Positions 1-12,154 of a stretch of DNA of 64,000 bases are shown here, in pieces. Made by a program: the position numbers and the translations under genes. A model generated the notes under the pieces. It was not told the DNA's origin, did not search any database, and was given only the letters and a program-made list of their open reading frames with translations. The DNA is from Inia geoffrensis (lineage: Eukaryota > Chordata > Mammalia > Artiodactyla > Iniidae): contig CM070910.1 in the NCBI GenBank assembly GCA_036417435.1, positions 78,724,784 to 78,788,783 on the forward strand. The letters are read 5' to 3'. The first letter of the stretch is position 1. The number at the start of each line of letters is the position of its first letter.

Positions 1-1738
1 TTGGTGTGGCTGTGTCTTTTTCATTTAAATTTTCCGAATCTATAGCACCATAAGTGGAAGTGCCCTAGGCTCTCTAGCTTGGTTTTCTCTTTGTTCCAGG
101 AAACACCATCCACTTCTCCAGAGTGGCTGTTGGCAATTTACATCCCGCCCATCAGCATAACAAGGCTGCCAGTTCTCCATGGCCTGTCCTGCCTCTCTGG
201 ATTTTACACTTTTTTCGGACGGCCCTTTGGATCGGTGGGAAGTGAGACTTCCTTGTAGTGCGGATTTCCATTGTAGGCTTGCTTGGTTGGCCAAAAAGAG
301 CGTATGCGTTTTTTCCTGAATATATTCAGGAAAAAACGCATACGCCCTTTTTGGCCAAGTGCATCACTGTCGAACTGCTGCCTCTTTTCCTACGCTTTCA
401 GAGCAATTCTTATCTACCCCCTGATATCTGTTTTCTGCAATTCTGTATCGCGTTCAAGTCCTCTTCACAGCCTTCCTTCAATAAATTTTTGGATGATAGG
501 GGTCATTTGGAACTCTGCAGGATTGTGAGTTACAGTGCCAAAGATCTCCTTTTCTCAACTCGCTTTCTTGTGAGCTGACCGAAAACCCGAAGAATTGCTT
601 CAGGCCCTAATCTCGTTGCGGCATGGCCCGCTGAGCCTTTGGTAAATTCTTCTTCCTGTAGGGAAATCAGAGTTCAATGTGCCCGTCCAAACACGTCGAG
701 TTAGCCGCTCATTGGTTCTCCTTTTTCCTGTTCATCTTCCACAGAAATTGCAAACTGTGCCAAACAAGAGGTCAAAGGCACTGACTCTCCAAGTGTGGAG
801 AATGTTAATATCGCATCTGGAACGGCGAACTCGATTATCAGGGGGTGAAAATGGCGATTTGTTTTAGAAATTATGCCTGATCCCTTCGTGGACCATATTC
901 TGGATTTTCCATGCATATTTTAGCTGAAGGATAAATCCCTTAAACGTGGAGATTTGGGACCCATGGAATGGGAACCATGCACCATTACCTCAAAGGCGTC
1001 TGCATTCCCTCACCAATAGTATCAGCCCCAAGTGTCCAGCCTTATCTCTCCCCCAGCTGTGGATGTAGAGGTGGTAAATCCAAGATTCCTCACAAGCCCT
1101 GAAGGACTTATTTAAGAATTTCTCTCTATTTGTCATTCCTTGTGTTTTCATTTTCAAATTTATTTTTATAAGGGAATTTAGCTTATTTACACTGCTGTGT
1201 GTATGCTGCTGTACACAAATGATTTTCTTATGGAGACCTATAAATGTATGGGTTTTAATTTTCTTCATACTCAGGTATATTCCTGGGTTTTGAATACGGG
1301 GTGTAGAGTCCATTTGGTTGAGCAAGGAGTAGGTCTTGTTTAATATATATTTGGCTTATGGAATGGTATCTGTCCTAATGTCAACCTCTGGTTTTATGCA
1401 GCCTCCCCACTCTCCTTTCCCCTTAAGCAAGCATAAGTTTCTTTTGTAAATGTGAGAATCTGTTGTGTTTTGTAATGCAGTTCACACGTAGCCGTGTTTA
1501 CATTCCCGGTATTAGTGATATCTTATGATGTTTCTTTTTCTGTGTGACTTATTTCACTTAGAATCATCATAACTAAATCCACTCATTATGCTGCTACTGG
1601 TCTGTTGCCATTGATTTCATTGTTGAGTGATATCCCATTGTAGGGATGCACCACCACTTCTATATCCATTTTTTCTCTTTCTGGGCTATTAAAGTTGTAC
1701 CATAGTCAAGGATCCCGTACACAGAGCAGCCCCAAACT
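1..1738. repeat. Satellite monomer 1
   Basis: Length 1,738 bp from the TTGGTGTGGCTG phase. Palindrome 287-358, one mismatched pair (A at 299). Nearest relative is monomer 9, then 7; all three share GTAGGCTTGC and TTTGTCATTCC. Confidence 0.9.
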
Positions 1739-2023
1739 TTGGTGTGGCTGTATCTTTTTCATTTAAATTTTCCGAATCTATAGCACCATTATTGGAAGTG
1801 CCCTAGGCTCTCTAGCTTCGTTTTTTCTTTGTTCCAGGAAGCACGATCCACTTCTCCAGGTGGCTGTTGGCAATTTACATCCGGTCCATCAGCATAACAA
1901 GGCTGCCAGTTCTCCATTGCCTGTCCTGCCTCTCTGGATTTTACAATTTTTTCGGACGGCCTTTTGGATCGGTGGGAAGTGAGACTTCCTTGTAGTGCGG
2001 ATTTCCATTGCAGGCTTGCTTGG

Positions 2024-2095
2024 TTGGCCAAAAAGGGCGTATGCGTTTTTTCCTGAATATATTCAGGAAAAAACGCATACGCCCTTTTTGGCCAA
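2024..2095. repeat. 72-bp perfect palindrome, reference copy
   Basis: Two 36-bp arms meet with no spacer at TGAATA|TATTCA and pair at every position, from TTGGCCAAAAAGGGCG on the left to CGCCCTTTTTGGCCAA on the right. Each arm holds a run of five and a run of six A or T. The structure could extrude as a cruciform in DNA or fold as a long hairpin in a transcript of either strand. A counterpart sits 29 bp after the TGCGGATTTCC anchor in every monomer. Perfect copies are in monomers 2, 4, 5, 6, 8, 9, 10, 14, 16, 19 and 22. Because arms are complementary, both strands read the same short peptide here, which explains mirrored open frames. Confidence 0.97.
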
Positions 2096-2888
2096 GTGCA
2101 TCACTGTCGAACTGCTGCCTCTTTTCCTACGCTTTCAGAGCAATTCTTATCTACCCCCTGATATCTGTTTTCTGCAATTCTGCGTCGCGTTCAAGTCCTC
2201 TTCACAGCCTTCCTTCAATAAATTTTTGGATGATAGGGGTCATTTGGAACTCTGCAGAATTGTGAGTTACAGTGCCAAAGATCTCCTTTTCTCCACTCGC
2301 TTTCTTGTGAGCTGACCGCAAACCCGAAGAATTGCTTCAGGCCCTAATCTCGTTCCGGCATGGCCCGCTGAGCCTTTGGTGAATTCTTCTTCCTGTAGGG
2401 AAATCAGAGTTCAATGTGCCCGTCGAAACACATCGAGTTAGCCGCTCATTCGTTCTCCTTATTCCTGTTCATCTTCCACAGAAATTGCAAACTGTGCGAA
2501 ACAAGAGGTCAAAGGCACTGACTCTCCAAGTGCGGAGAATATTAATATCGCATCTGGAACGGCGAACTCGAGTACCAGGGGGCGAAAATGGCGATGAGTT
2601 TTAAAATTTTGCCTGGTCACTTCGTGGACCATATTCTGGGTTTTCCATGCATATTTTAGCTGAAGGATAAATCCCTTAAACGTGGAGATTTGGGACCCGT
2701 GGAATGGGAACCATGCACCATTACCTCAAAGGGTCTGCATTCCCTCACCAATACTATCAGCCCCAAGTGTCCAGCCTTATCTCTCCCCCAGCTGTGGATG
2801 TAGAGGTGGTAAATCCAAGATTCCTCACAAGCCCTGAAGGAGTTATTTAAGAATTTCTCTCTATTTCACAGTCCTTGTGTTTTGTTTT
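2096..2888. repeat. Monomer half of unassigned origin, reference copy
   Basis: These 793 bp lie between the palindrome and the L1 3' terminus. I recognise no gene, RNA or repeat family with confidence. The first 150-200 bp may be very diverged antisense L1 ORF2: weak word similarity around AAGTCCTCTTCACAGCC and GATCTCC fits the L1 region expected next. The remainder has no match I can name. It contains a single AATAAA on the plus strand shortly after the palindrome, without any gene to serve. It is as well conserved between monomers as the L1-like half, so it amplified as part of the same unit. Confidence 0.6.
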
Positions 2889-3745
2889 TCAAATTTATTT
2901 TTATTAGGGGATTTAGCTTATTGACACTGCTGTGTGTAGGGTGCTGTACACAAATGATTTTTTAATGGAGACCTATAAATGTATGGGTTTTAATTTTCTT
3001 CATAGTCAGGCATATTCCTAGGTTTTGAATACGGGGTGTTGAGTCCATTTCGTTGAGCAAGGAGTAGGTCTTGTCTAATATATATTTGGCTTATGGAATG
3101 GTTTCTGTCCTAATGTGAACCTCTGGTTTTATGCAGCCTCCCCACTCTCCTTTCCCCTTAAGCAAGCATAAGTTTCTTTTGTAAATGTGAGACTCTGTTG
3201 TGTTTTGTAATGCAGTTCACACGTAGCCGTGTTTACATTCCCGGTATTAGTGATATCTTATGATGTTTCTTTTTCTGTGTGACTTATTTCACTTAGAATC
3301 ATCATAACTAAATCCTCTCATTATGCTGCTACTGGTCTGTTGCCATTGATTTCATTGTTGAGTGATATTCCATTGTAGGGATGTACCACAACTTCTATAT
3401 CCATTTTTCTCGTTCTGGGCTATTAAAGTTGTACCATAGTCAAGGATCCTGTACACAGAGCAGCCCCAAACGTTCGTGTGGCTGTGTCTTTTTCATTTAA
3501 ATTTTCGGAATCTATAGCACCATAAGTGGAAGTGCCCTAGGCTCTCTAGCTTGGTTTTCTCTTTGTTCCAGGAAACACCATCCACTTCTCCAGAGTGGCT
3601 GTTGGCAATTTACATCCCGCCCATCAGCATAACAAGGATGCCGGTTCTCCATGGCCTGTCCTGCCTCTCTGGATTTTACACTTTATTCGGACGGCCCTTT
3701 GGATCGCTGGGAAGTGAGACTTCCTTGTAATGCGGATTTCCATTG
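2889..3745 (-). mobile_element. Degraded LINE-1 3' end (3' UTR plus ORF2 C-terminus), reference copy
   Basis: Read on the plus strand, this block follows the antisense order of a cetartiodactyl L1 3' end. It starts at the 3' terminus near 2889, passes the UTR words CTTTCCCC, CATAAGTTT and TTTTGTAA, then AGTGATATC and GACTTATTTCACTTAG. It continues with ATATTCCATTGTAGGGATGT, TATCCATTTTTCT, GTGGCTGTTGGCAATTTACA and finally TTGTAGTGCGGATTTCCATT, ending just before the palindrome. On the minus strand, ORF2-like peptide scraps remain: MEYHSTMK starting near 3373 (L1 has MEYYAAIK-like residues) and ILSEIS within 3279-3302 (L1 has ILSE(V/L)S). These are separated by stops and frame changes, so the element is dead. 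The same block occurs at the same phase in all monomers; this entry is the reference copy. The L1 family wording is from memory, not a search. Confidence 0.85.
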
Positions 3746-5208
3746 CAGGCTTGCTTGGTTGGCCAAAAAGGGCGGATGCGTTTTTTCCTGAATATATTCA
3801 GGAAAAAACGCATACACCCTTTTTGGCCAAGTGCATCACTCTCGAACTGCTGCCTCTTTTCCTATGCTTTCAGAGCAATTCTTATCTACCCCCTGATATC
3901 TGTTTTCTGCAATTCTGCGTCGCGTTCAAGTCCTCTTCACAGCCTTCCTTCAATAAATTTTTGGATGATAGGGGTCATTTGGAACTCTGCAGGATTGTGA
4001 GTTACAGTGGCAAAGATCTCCTTTTCTCAACTCGCTTTCTTGTGAGCTGACCGCAAACCCGAAGAATTGCTTGAGGCCCTAATCTCGTTCCGGCATGGCC
4101 CGCTGAACCTTTGGTGAATTCTTCTTCCTGTAGGGAAATCAGAGTTGAATGTGCCCGTCCAAACACATCGAGTTAGCCGCTCATTGGTTCTCCTTATTCC
4201 TGTTCATCTTCCACAGAAATTGCAAACTGTGCCAAACAAGAGGTCAAAGGCACTGACTCTCCAAGTGGGGAGAATGTTAATATCGCATCTGGAACGGCGA
4301 ACTCGATTATCAGGGGGTGAAAATGGCGATTTGTTTTAGAAATTATGCATGATCCCTTCGTGGACCATATTCTGGGTTTTCCATGCATCTTTTAGTTGAA
4401 GGATAAATCCCTTAAACGTGGAGATTTGGGACCCGTGCAATGGGAACCATGCACCATTACCTCAAAGGGTCTGCATTCCCTCACCAATACTATCAGCCCC
4501 AAGTGTCCAGCCTTATCTCTCCTCCAGCTGTGGATGTAGAGGTGGTAAATCCAAGATTCCTCACAAGCCCTGAAGGACTTATTTAAGAATTTCTCTCTAT
4601 TTCACAGTCCTTGTGTTTTGTTTTTCAAATTTATTTTTATAAGGGGATTTAGCTTATTGACACTGCTGTGTGTATGGTGCTGTACACAAATGATTTTCTT
4701 ATGGAGACCTATAAATGTATGGGTTTTAATTTTCTTCATACTCAGGTATATTCCTGGGTTTTGAATACGGGGTGTAGAGTCCATTTGGTTGAGCAAGGAG
4801 TGGGTCTTGTCTAATATATATTTGGCTTATGGAATGGTATCTGTCCTAATGTCAACCTCTGGTTTTATGCAGCCTCCGCACTCTCCTTTCCCCTTAAGCA
4901 AGCATAAGTTTCTTTTGTAAATGTGAGAATCTGTTGTTTTTTGTAATGCAGTTCACACGTAGCCGTGTTTACATTCCCGGTATTAGTGATATCTTATGAT
5001 GTTTCTTTTTCTGTGTGACTTATTTCACTTAGAATCATCATAACTAAATCCACTCATTATGCTGCTACTGGTCTGTTGCCATTGATTTCATTGTTGAGTG
5101 ATATTCCATTGTAGGGATGTACCACAACTTCTATATCCATTTTCCTCTTTCTGGGCTATTAAAGTTGTACCATAGTCAAGGATCCCGTACACAGAGCAGC
5201 CCCAAACT
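3473..5208. repeat. Satellite monomer 3
   Basis: 1,736 bp; palindrome 3759-3830 with two mismatched pairs (GGCGGAT left, ATACACC right). Nearly identical to monomer 11 up to about 4,140 and then like monomer 4 (GTTGAATG). Confidence 0.9.
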
Positions 5209-6944
5209 TTGGTGTGGCTGTGTCTTTTCCATTTAAATTTTCCGAATCTATAGCACCATAAGTGGAAGTGCCCTAGGCTCTCTAGCTTGTTTTTTTCTTT
5301 GTTCCAGTAAACACCATCCACTTCTCCAGAGTGGCTGTTGGCAATTTACATCCCGCCCATCAGCATAACAAGGCTGCCGGTTCTCCATGGCCTGTCCTGC
5401 CTCTCTGGATTTTACACTTTTTTCGGACGGCCCTTTGGATCGGTGGGAAGTGAGACTTCCTTGTAGTGCGGATTTCCATTGCAGGCTTGCTTGGTTGGCC
5501 AAAAAGGGCGTATGCGTTTTTTCCTGAATATATTCAGGAAAAAACGCATACGCCCTTTTTGGCCAAGTGCATCACTGTCGAACTGCTGCCTCTTTTCCTA
5601 CGCTTTCAGAGCAATTCTTATCTACACCCTGATATCTGTTTTCTGCAATTCTGCATCACGTTCAAGTCCTCTTCACAGCCTTCCTTCAATAAATTTTTGG
5701 ATGATAGGGGTCATTTGGAACTCTGCAGGATTGTGAGTTACAGTGCCAAAGATCTCCTTTTCTCAACTCGCTTTCTTGTGAGCTGACCGAAAACCCGAAG
5801 AATTGCTTCAGGCCCTAATCTCGTTCCGGCATGGCCCGCTGAGCCTTTGGTGAATTCTTCTTCCTGTAGGGAAATCAGAGTTGAATGTGCCCGTCCAAAC
5901 ACATCGAGTTAGCCGCTCATTGGTTCTCCTTATTCCTGTTCATCTTCCACAGAAATTGCAAACTGTGCCAAACAAGAGGTCAAAGGCACTGACTCTCCAA
6001 GTGGGGAGAATGTTAATATCGCATCTGGAACGGCGAACTCGAGTATCAGGGGGCGAAAATGGCGATGAGTTTTAGAAATTATGCCTGATCACTTCGTGGA
6101 CCATATTCTGGGTTTTCCATGCATCTTTTAGTTGAAGGATAAATCCCTTAAACGTGGAGATTTGGGACCCGTGCAATGGGAACCATGCACCATTACCTCA
6201 AAGGGTCTGCATTCCCTCACCAATACTATCAGCCCCAAGTGTCCAGCCTTATCTCTCCTCCAGCTGTGGATGTAGAGGTGGTAAATCCAAGATTCCTCAC
6301 AAGCCCTGAAGGACTTATTTAAGAATTTCTCTCTATTTCACAGTCCTTGTGTTTTGTTTTTCAAATTTATTTTTATAAGGGGATTTAGCTTATTGACACT
6401 GCTGTGTGTATGGTGCTGTACACAAATGATTTTCTTATGGAGACCTATAAATGTATGGGTTTTAATTTTCTTCATAGTCAGGCATATTCCTAGGTTTTGA
6501 ATACGGGGTGTTGAGTCCATTTCGTTGAGCAAGGAGTAGGTCTTGTCTAATATATATTTGGCTTATGGAATGGTATCTGTCCTAATGTGAACCTCTGGTT
6601 TTATGCAGCCTCCCCACTCTCCTTTCCCCTTAAGCAAGCATAAGTTTCTTTTGTAAATGTGAGACTCTGTTGTGTTTTGTAATGCAGTTCACACGTAGCC
6701 GTGTTTACATTCCCGGTATTAGTGATATCTTATGATGTTTCTTTTTCTGTGTGACTTATTTCACTTAGAATCATCATAACTAAATCCTCTCATTATGCTG
6801 CTACTGGTCTGTTGCCATTGATTTCATTGTTGAGTGATATTCCATTGTAGGGATGTACCACAACTTCTATATCCATTTTTCTCTTTCTGGGCTATTAAAG
6901 TTGTACCATAGTCAAGGATCCCGTACACAGAGCAGCCCCAAACT
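5209..6944. repeat. Satellite monomer 4
   Basis: 1,736 bp; palindrome 5495-5566, perfect. Private variants include CCAGTAAACACC near 5,306 and CTACACCCTG near 5,623. Confidence 0.9.
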
Positions 6945-8680
6945 TTTGTGTGGCTGTGTCTTTTTCATTTAAATTTTCCGAATCTATAGCACCATACGTG
7001 GAAGTACCCTAGGCTCTCTAGCTTGTTTTTTTCTTTCTTCCAGGAAACACCATCCACTTCTCCAGAGTGGCTGTTGGCAATTTACATCCCGCCCATCAGC
7101 ATAACAAGGCTGCCAGTTCTCCATGGCGTGTCCTGCCTCTCTGGATTTTACACTTTTTTCGGACGGCCCTTTGGATCGGTGGGAAGTGAGACTTCCTTGT
7201 AGTGCGGATTTCCATTGCAGGCTTGCTTGGTTGGCCAAAAAGGGCGTATGCGTTTTTTCCTGAATATATTCAGGAAAAAACGCATACGCCCTTTTTGGCC
7301 AAGTGCATCACTGTCGAACTGCTGCCTCTTTTCCTACGCTTTCAGAGCAATTCTTATCTACCCCCTCATATCTGTTTTCTGCAATTCTGCGTCGCGTTCA
7401 AGTCCTCTTCACAGCCTTCCTTCAATAAATTTTTGGATGATAGGGGTCATTTGGAACTCTGCAGGATTGTGAGTTACAGTGGCAAAGATCTCCTTCTCTC
7501 AACTCGCTTTCTTGTGAGCTGACCGAAAACCCGAAGAATTGCTTCAGGCCCTAATCTCGTTCCGGCATGGCCCGCTGAGCCTTTGGTGAATTCTTCTTCC
7601 TGTAGGGAAATCAGAGTTCAATGTGCCCGTCCAAACACATCGAGTTAGCCGCTCATTGGTTCTCCTTATTCCTGTTCATCTTCCACAGAAATTGCAAACT
7701 GTGCGAAACAAGAGTTCAAAGGCACTGACTCTCCAAGTGGGGAGAATGTTAATATCGCATCTGGAACGGCGAACTCGATTATCAGGGGGTGAAAATGGCG
7801 ATTTGTTTTAGAAATTATGCATGATCCCTTCGTGGACCATATTCTGGATTTTCCATGCATATTTTAGCTGAAGGATAAATCCCTTAAACGTGGAGATTTG
7901 GGACCCATGGAATGGGAACCATGCACCATTACCTCAAAGCGTCTGCATTCCCTCACCAATAGTATCAGCCCCAAGTGTCCAGCCTTATCTCTCCCCCAGC
8001 TGTGGATGTAGAGGTGGTAAATCCAAGATTCCTCACAAGCCCTGAAGGACTTATTTAAGAATTTCTCTCTATTTGACATTCCTTGTGTTTTCATTTTCAA
8101 ATTTATTTTTATAAGGGGATTTAGCTTATTTACACTGCTGTGTGTATGCTGCTGTACACAAATGATTTTCTTATGGAGACCTATAAATGTATGGGTTTTA
8201 ATTTTCTTCATACTCAGGTATATTCCTGGGTTTTGAATACGGGGTGTAGAGTCCATTTGGTTGAGCAAGGAGTAGGTCTTGTCTAATATATATTTGGCTT
8301 ATGGAATGGTATCTGTCCTAATATGAACCTCTGGTTTTATGCAGCCTCCCCACTCTCCTTTCCCCTTAAGCAAGCATAAGTTTCTTTTGTAAATGTGAGA
8401 CTCTGTTGTGTTTTGTAATGCAGTTCACACGTAGCCGTGTTTACATTCCCGGTATTAGTGATATCTTATGATGTTTCTTTTTCTGTGTGACTTATTTCAC
8501 TTAGAATCATCATAACTAAATCCTCTCATTATGCTGCTACTGGTCTGTTGCCATTGATTTCATTGTTGAGTGATATTCCATTGTAGGGATGTACCACAAC
8601 TTCTATATCCATTTTTCTCTTTCTGGGCTATTAAAGTTGTACCATAGTCAAGGATCCCGTACACAGAGCAGCCCCAAACT
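6945..8680. repeat. Satellite monomer 5
   Basis: 1,736 bp; palindrome 7231-7302, perfect. Shares TTTTGTGTGG, TACGTGGAAGTACC, TCTTCCAGG and AGAGTTCAAAGG with monomer 6, its nearest relative. Its second half resembles monomers 1 and 7. Confidence 0.9.
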
Positions 8681-10416
8681 TTTGTGTGGCTGTGTCTTTT
8701 TCATTTAAATTTTCCGAATCTATAGCACCATACGTGGAAGTACCCTAGGCTCTCTAGCTTGTTTTTTTCTTTCTTCCAGGAAACACCATCCACTTCTCCA
8801 GAGTGGCTGTTGGCAATTTATATCCCGCCCATCAGCATAACAAGGCTGCCGGTTCTCCATGGCCTGTCCTGCCTCTCTGGATTTTACACTTTTTTCGGAC
8901 GGCCCTTTGGATCGGTGGGAAGTGAGACTTCCTTGTAGTGCGGATTTCCATTGCAGGCTTGCTTGGTTGGCCAAAAAGGGCGTATGCGTTTTTTCCTGAA
9001 TATATTCAGGAAAAAACGCATACGCCCTTTTTGGCCAAGTGCATCACTGTCGAACTGCTGCCTCTTTTCCTACGCTTTCAGAGCAATTCTTATCTACCCC
9101 CTGATATCTGTTTTCTGCAATTCTGCGTCGCGTTCAAGTCCTCTTCACAGCCTTCCTTCAATAAATTTTTGGATGATAGGGGTCATTTGGAACTCTGCAG
9201 GATTGTGAGTTACAGTGCCAAAGATCTCCTTTTCTCAACTCGCTTTCTTGTGAGCTGACCGAAAACCCGAAGAATTGCTTCAGGCCCTAATCTCGTTCCG
9301 GCATGGCCCGCTGAGCCTTTGGTGAATTCTTCTTCCTGTAGGGAAATCAGAGTTCAATGTGCCCGTCCAAACACATCGAGTTAGCCGCTCATTGGTTCTC
9401 CTTATTCCTGTTCATCTTCCACAGAAATTGCAAACTGTGCGAAACAAGAGTTCAAAGGCACTGACTCTCCAAGTGGGGAGAATGTTAATATCGCATCTGG
9501 AACGGCGAACTCGAGTATCAGGGGGCGAAAATGGCGATGAGTTTTAGAAATTATGCCTGATCACTTCGTGGACCATATTCTGGGTTTTCCATGCATATTT
9601 TAGCTGAAGGATAAATCCCTTAAACGTGGAGATTTGGGACCCGTGCAATGGGAACCATGCACCATTACCTTAAAGGGTCTGCATTCCCTCACCAATACTA
9701 TCAGCCCCAAGTGTCCAGCCTTATCTCTCCTCCAGCTGTGGATGTAGAGGTGGTAAATCCAAGATTCCTCACAAGCCCTGAAGGACTTATTTAAGAATTT
9801 CTCTCTATTTCACAGTCCTTGTGTTTTGTTTTTCAAATTTATTTTTATAAGGGGATTTAGCTTATTGACACTGCTGTGTGTATGGTGCTGTACACAAATG
9901 ATTTTCTTATGGAGACCTATAAATGTATGGGTTTTAATTTTCTTCACAGTCAGGCATATTCCTAGGTTTTGAATACGGGGTGTTGAGTCCATTTCGTTGA
10001 GCAAGGAGTAGGTCTTGTCTAATATATACTTGGCTTATGGAATGGTATCTGTCCTAATGTGAACCTCTGGTTTTATGCAGCCTCCCCACTCTCCTTTCCC
10101 CTTAAGCAAGCATAAGTTTCTTTTGTAAATGTGAGACTCTGTTGTGTTTTGTAATGCAGTTCACACGTAGGCGTGTTTACATTCCCGGTATTAGTGATAT
10201 CTTATGATGTTTCTTTTTCTGTGTGACTTATTTCACTTAGAATCATCATAACTAAATCCTCTCATTATGCTGCTACTGGTCTGTTGCCATTGATTTCATT
10301 GTTGAGTGATATTCCATTGTAGGGATGTACCACAACTTCTATATCCATTTTTCTCTTTCTGGGCTATTAAAGTTGTACCATAGTCAAGGATCCCGTACAC
10401 AGAGCAGCCCCAAACT
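8681..10416. repeat. Satellite monomer 6
   Basis: 1,736 bp; palindrome 8967-9038, perfect. The first part is close to monomer 5 and the second part to monomer 4, so it looks mosaic. Confidence 0.9.
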
Positions 10417-12154
10417 TTGGTGTGGCTGTGTCTTTTTCATTTAAATTTTCCGAATCTATAGCACCATAAGTGGAAGTACCCTAGGCTTTCTAGCTTGTTT
10501 TTTTCTTTGTTCCAGGAAACACCATCCACTTCTCCAGAGTGGCTGTTGGCAATTTACATCCCGCCCATCAGCATAACAAGGCTGCCAGTTCTCCATGGCC
10601 TGTCCTGCCTCTCTGGATTTTACACTTTTTTCGGACGGCCCTTTGGATCGGTGGGAAGTGAGCCTTCCTTGTAGTGCGGATTTCCATTGTAGGCTTGCTT
10701 GGTTGGCCAAAAAGGGCGTATGCGTTTTTTCCTGAATATATTCAGGAAAAAACGCATACGCCCTTTTTGGAAAAGTGCATCACTGTCGAACTGCTGCCTC
10801 TTTTCCTACGCTTTCAGAGCAATTCTTATCTACCCCCTGATATCTGTTTTCTGCAATTCTGTATCGCGTTCAAGTCCTCTTCACAGCCTTCCTTCAATAA
10901 ATTTTTGGATGATAGGGGTCATTTGGAACTCTGCAGGATTGTGAGTTACAGTGCCAAAGATCTCCTTTTCTCAACTCGCTTTCTTGTGAGCTGACCGAAA
11001 ACCCGAAGAATTGCTTCAGGCCCTAATCTCGTTCCGGCATGGCCCGCTGAGCCTTTGGTAAATTCTTCTTCCTGTAGGGAAATCAGAGTTCAATGTGCCC
11101 GTCCAAACACGTCGAGTTAGCCGCTCATTGGTTCTCCTTTTTCCTGTTCATCTTCCACAGAAATTGCAAACTGTGCCAAACAAGAGGTCAAAGGCACTGA
11201 CTCTCCAAGTGGGGAGAATGTTAATATCACATCTGGAACGGCGAACTCGATTATCAGGGGGTGAAAATGGCGATTTGTTTTAGAAATTATGCATGATCCC
11301 TTCGTGGACCATATTCTGGATTTTCCATGCATATTTTAGCTGAAGGATAAATCCCTTAAACGTGGAGATTTGGGACCCATGGAATGGGAACCATGCACCA
11401 TTACCTCAAAGGCGTCTGCATTCCCTCACCAATAGTATCAGCCCCAAGTGTCCAGCCTTATCTCTCCCCCAGCTGTGGATGTAGAGGTGGTAAATCCAAG
11501 ATTCCTCACAAGCCCTGAAGGACTTATTTAAGAATTTCTCTCTATTTGTCATTCCTTGTGTTTTCATTTTCAAATTTATTTTTATAAGGGAATTTAGCTT
11601 ATTTACACTGCTGTGTGTATGCTGCTGTACACAAATGATTTTCTTATGGAGACCTATAAATGTATGGGTTTTAATTTTCTTCATACTCAGGTATATTCCT
11701 GGGTTTTGAATACGGGGTGTAGAGTCCATTTGGTTGAGCAAGGAGTAGGTCTTGTTTAATATATATTTGGCTTATGGAATGGTATCTGTCCTAATGTCAA
11801 CCTCTGGTTTTATGCAGCCTCCCCACTCTCCTTTCCCCTTAAGCAAGCATAAGTTTCTTTTGTAAATGTGAGAATCTGTTGTGTTTTGTAATGCAGTTCA
11901 CACGTAGCCGTGTTTACATTCCCGGTATTAGTGATATCTTATGATGTTTCTTTTTCTGTGTGACTTATTTCACTTAGAATCATCATAACTAAATCCACTC
12001 ATTATGCTGCTACTGGTCTGTTGCCATTGATTTCATTGTTGAGTGATATCCCATTGTAGGGATGCACCACCACTTCTATATCCAATTTTTCTCTTTCTGG
12101 GCTATTAAAGTTGTACCATAGTCAAGGATCCCATACACAGAGCAGCCCCAAACT
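10417..12154. repeat. Satellite monomer 7
   Basis: 1,738 bp; palindrome 10703-10774, two mismatched pairs near the outer right end (GGAAAA in place of GGCCAA). A relative of monomers 1 and 9. Confidence 0.9.

Larger units (their letters stand above)
1739..3472. repeat. Satellite monomer 2
   Basis: 1,734 bp; palindrome 2024-2095, perfect. Carries a one-base loss (CTCCAGGTGGC) and GGAAGCACGATCC, shared with monomers 8 and 10. Nearest relative is 10. Confidence 0.9.

Noticed and set aside
287..358. Palindromes at regular spacing as a CRISPR array
   Set aside because: Spacing is about 1.74 kb and the intervening sequence is itself repeated, with no cas genes; the L1 content shows a mammalian genome.
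287..358. Palindrome as terminal inverted repeats of a DNA transposon or MITE
   Set aside because: The arms meet with no internal sequence and I see no target-site duplication around them. A fold-back duplication explains them better.
480..485. AATAAA as a polyadenylation signal
   Set aside because: It follows no gene, is present in nearly all monomers and is expected by chance in AT-rich repeat DNA.
258..578. A 106-codon plus-strand frame recurring in most monomers
   Set aside because: It recurs because the DNA recurs. It usually begins at GTG, crosses the palindrome, and in the 14/16/19/22 subtype is cut by a 2-bp deletion without apparent consequence.
3040..3060. TTTCGTTGAGCAAGG resembling a CENP-B box
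   Set aside because: The required core (TTCG, four bases, A, two bases, CGGG) is not met: the A and the CGGG are missing. I found no other match on either strand.
3279..3373. Functional L1 ORF2 remnant
   Set aside because: Only scraps of the C-terminus remain, in different frames with stops; no reverse transcriptase or endonuclease region is present.
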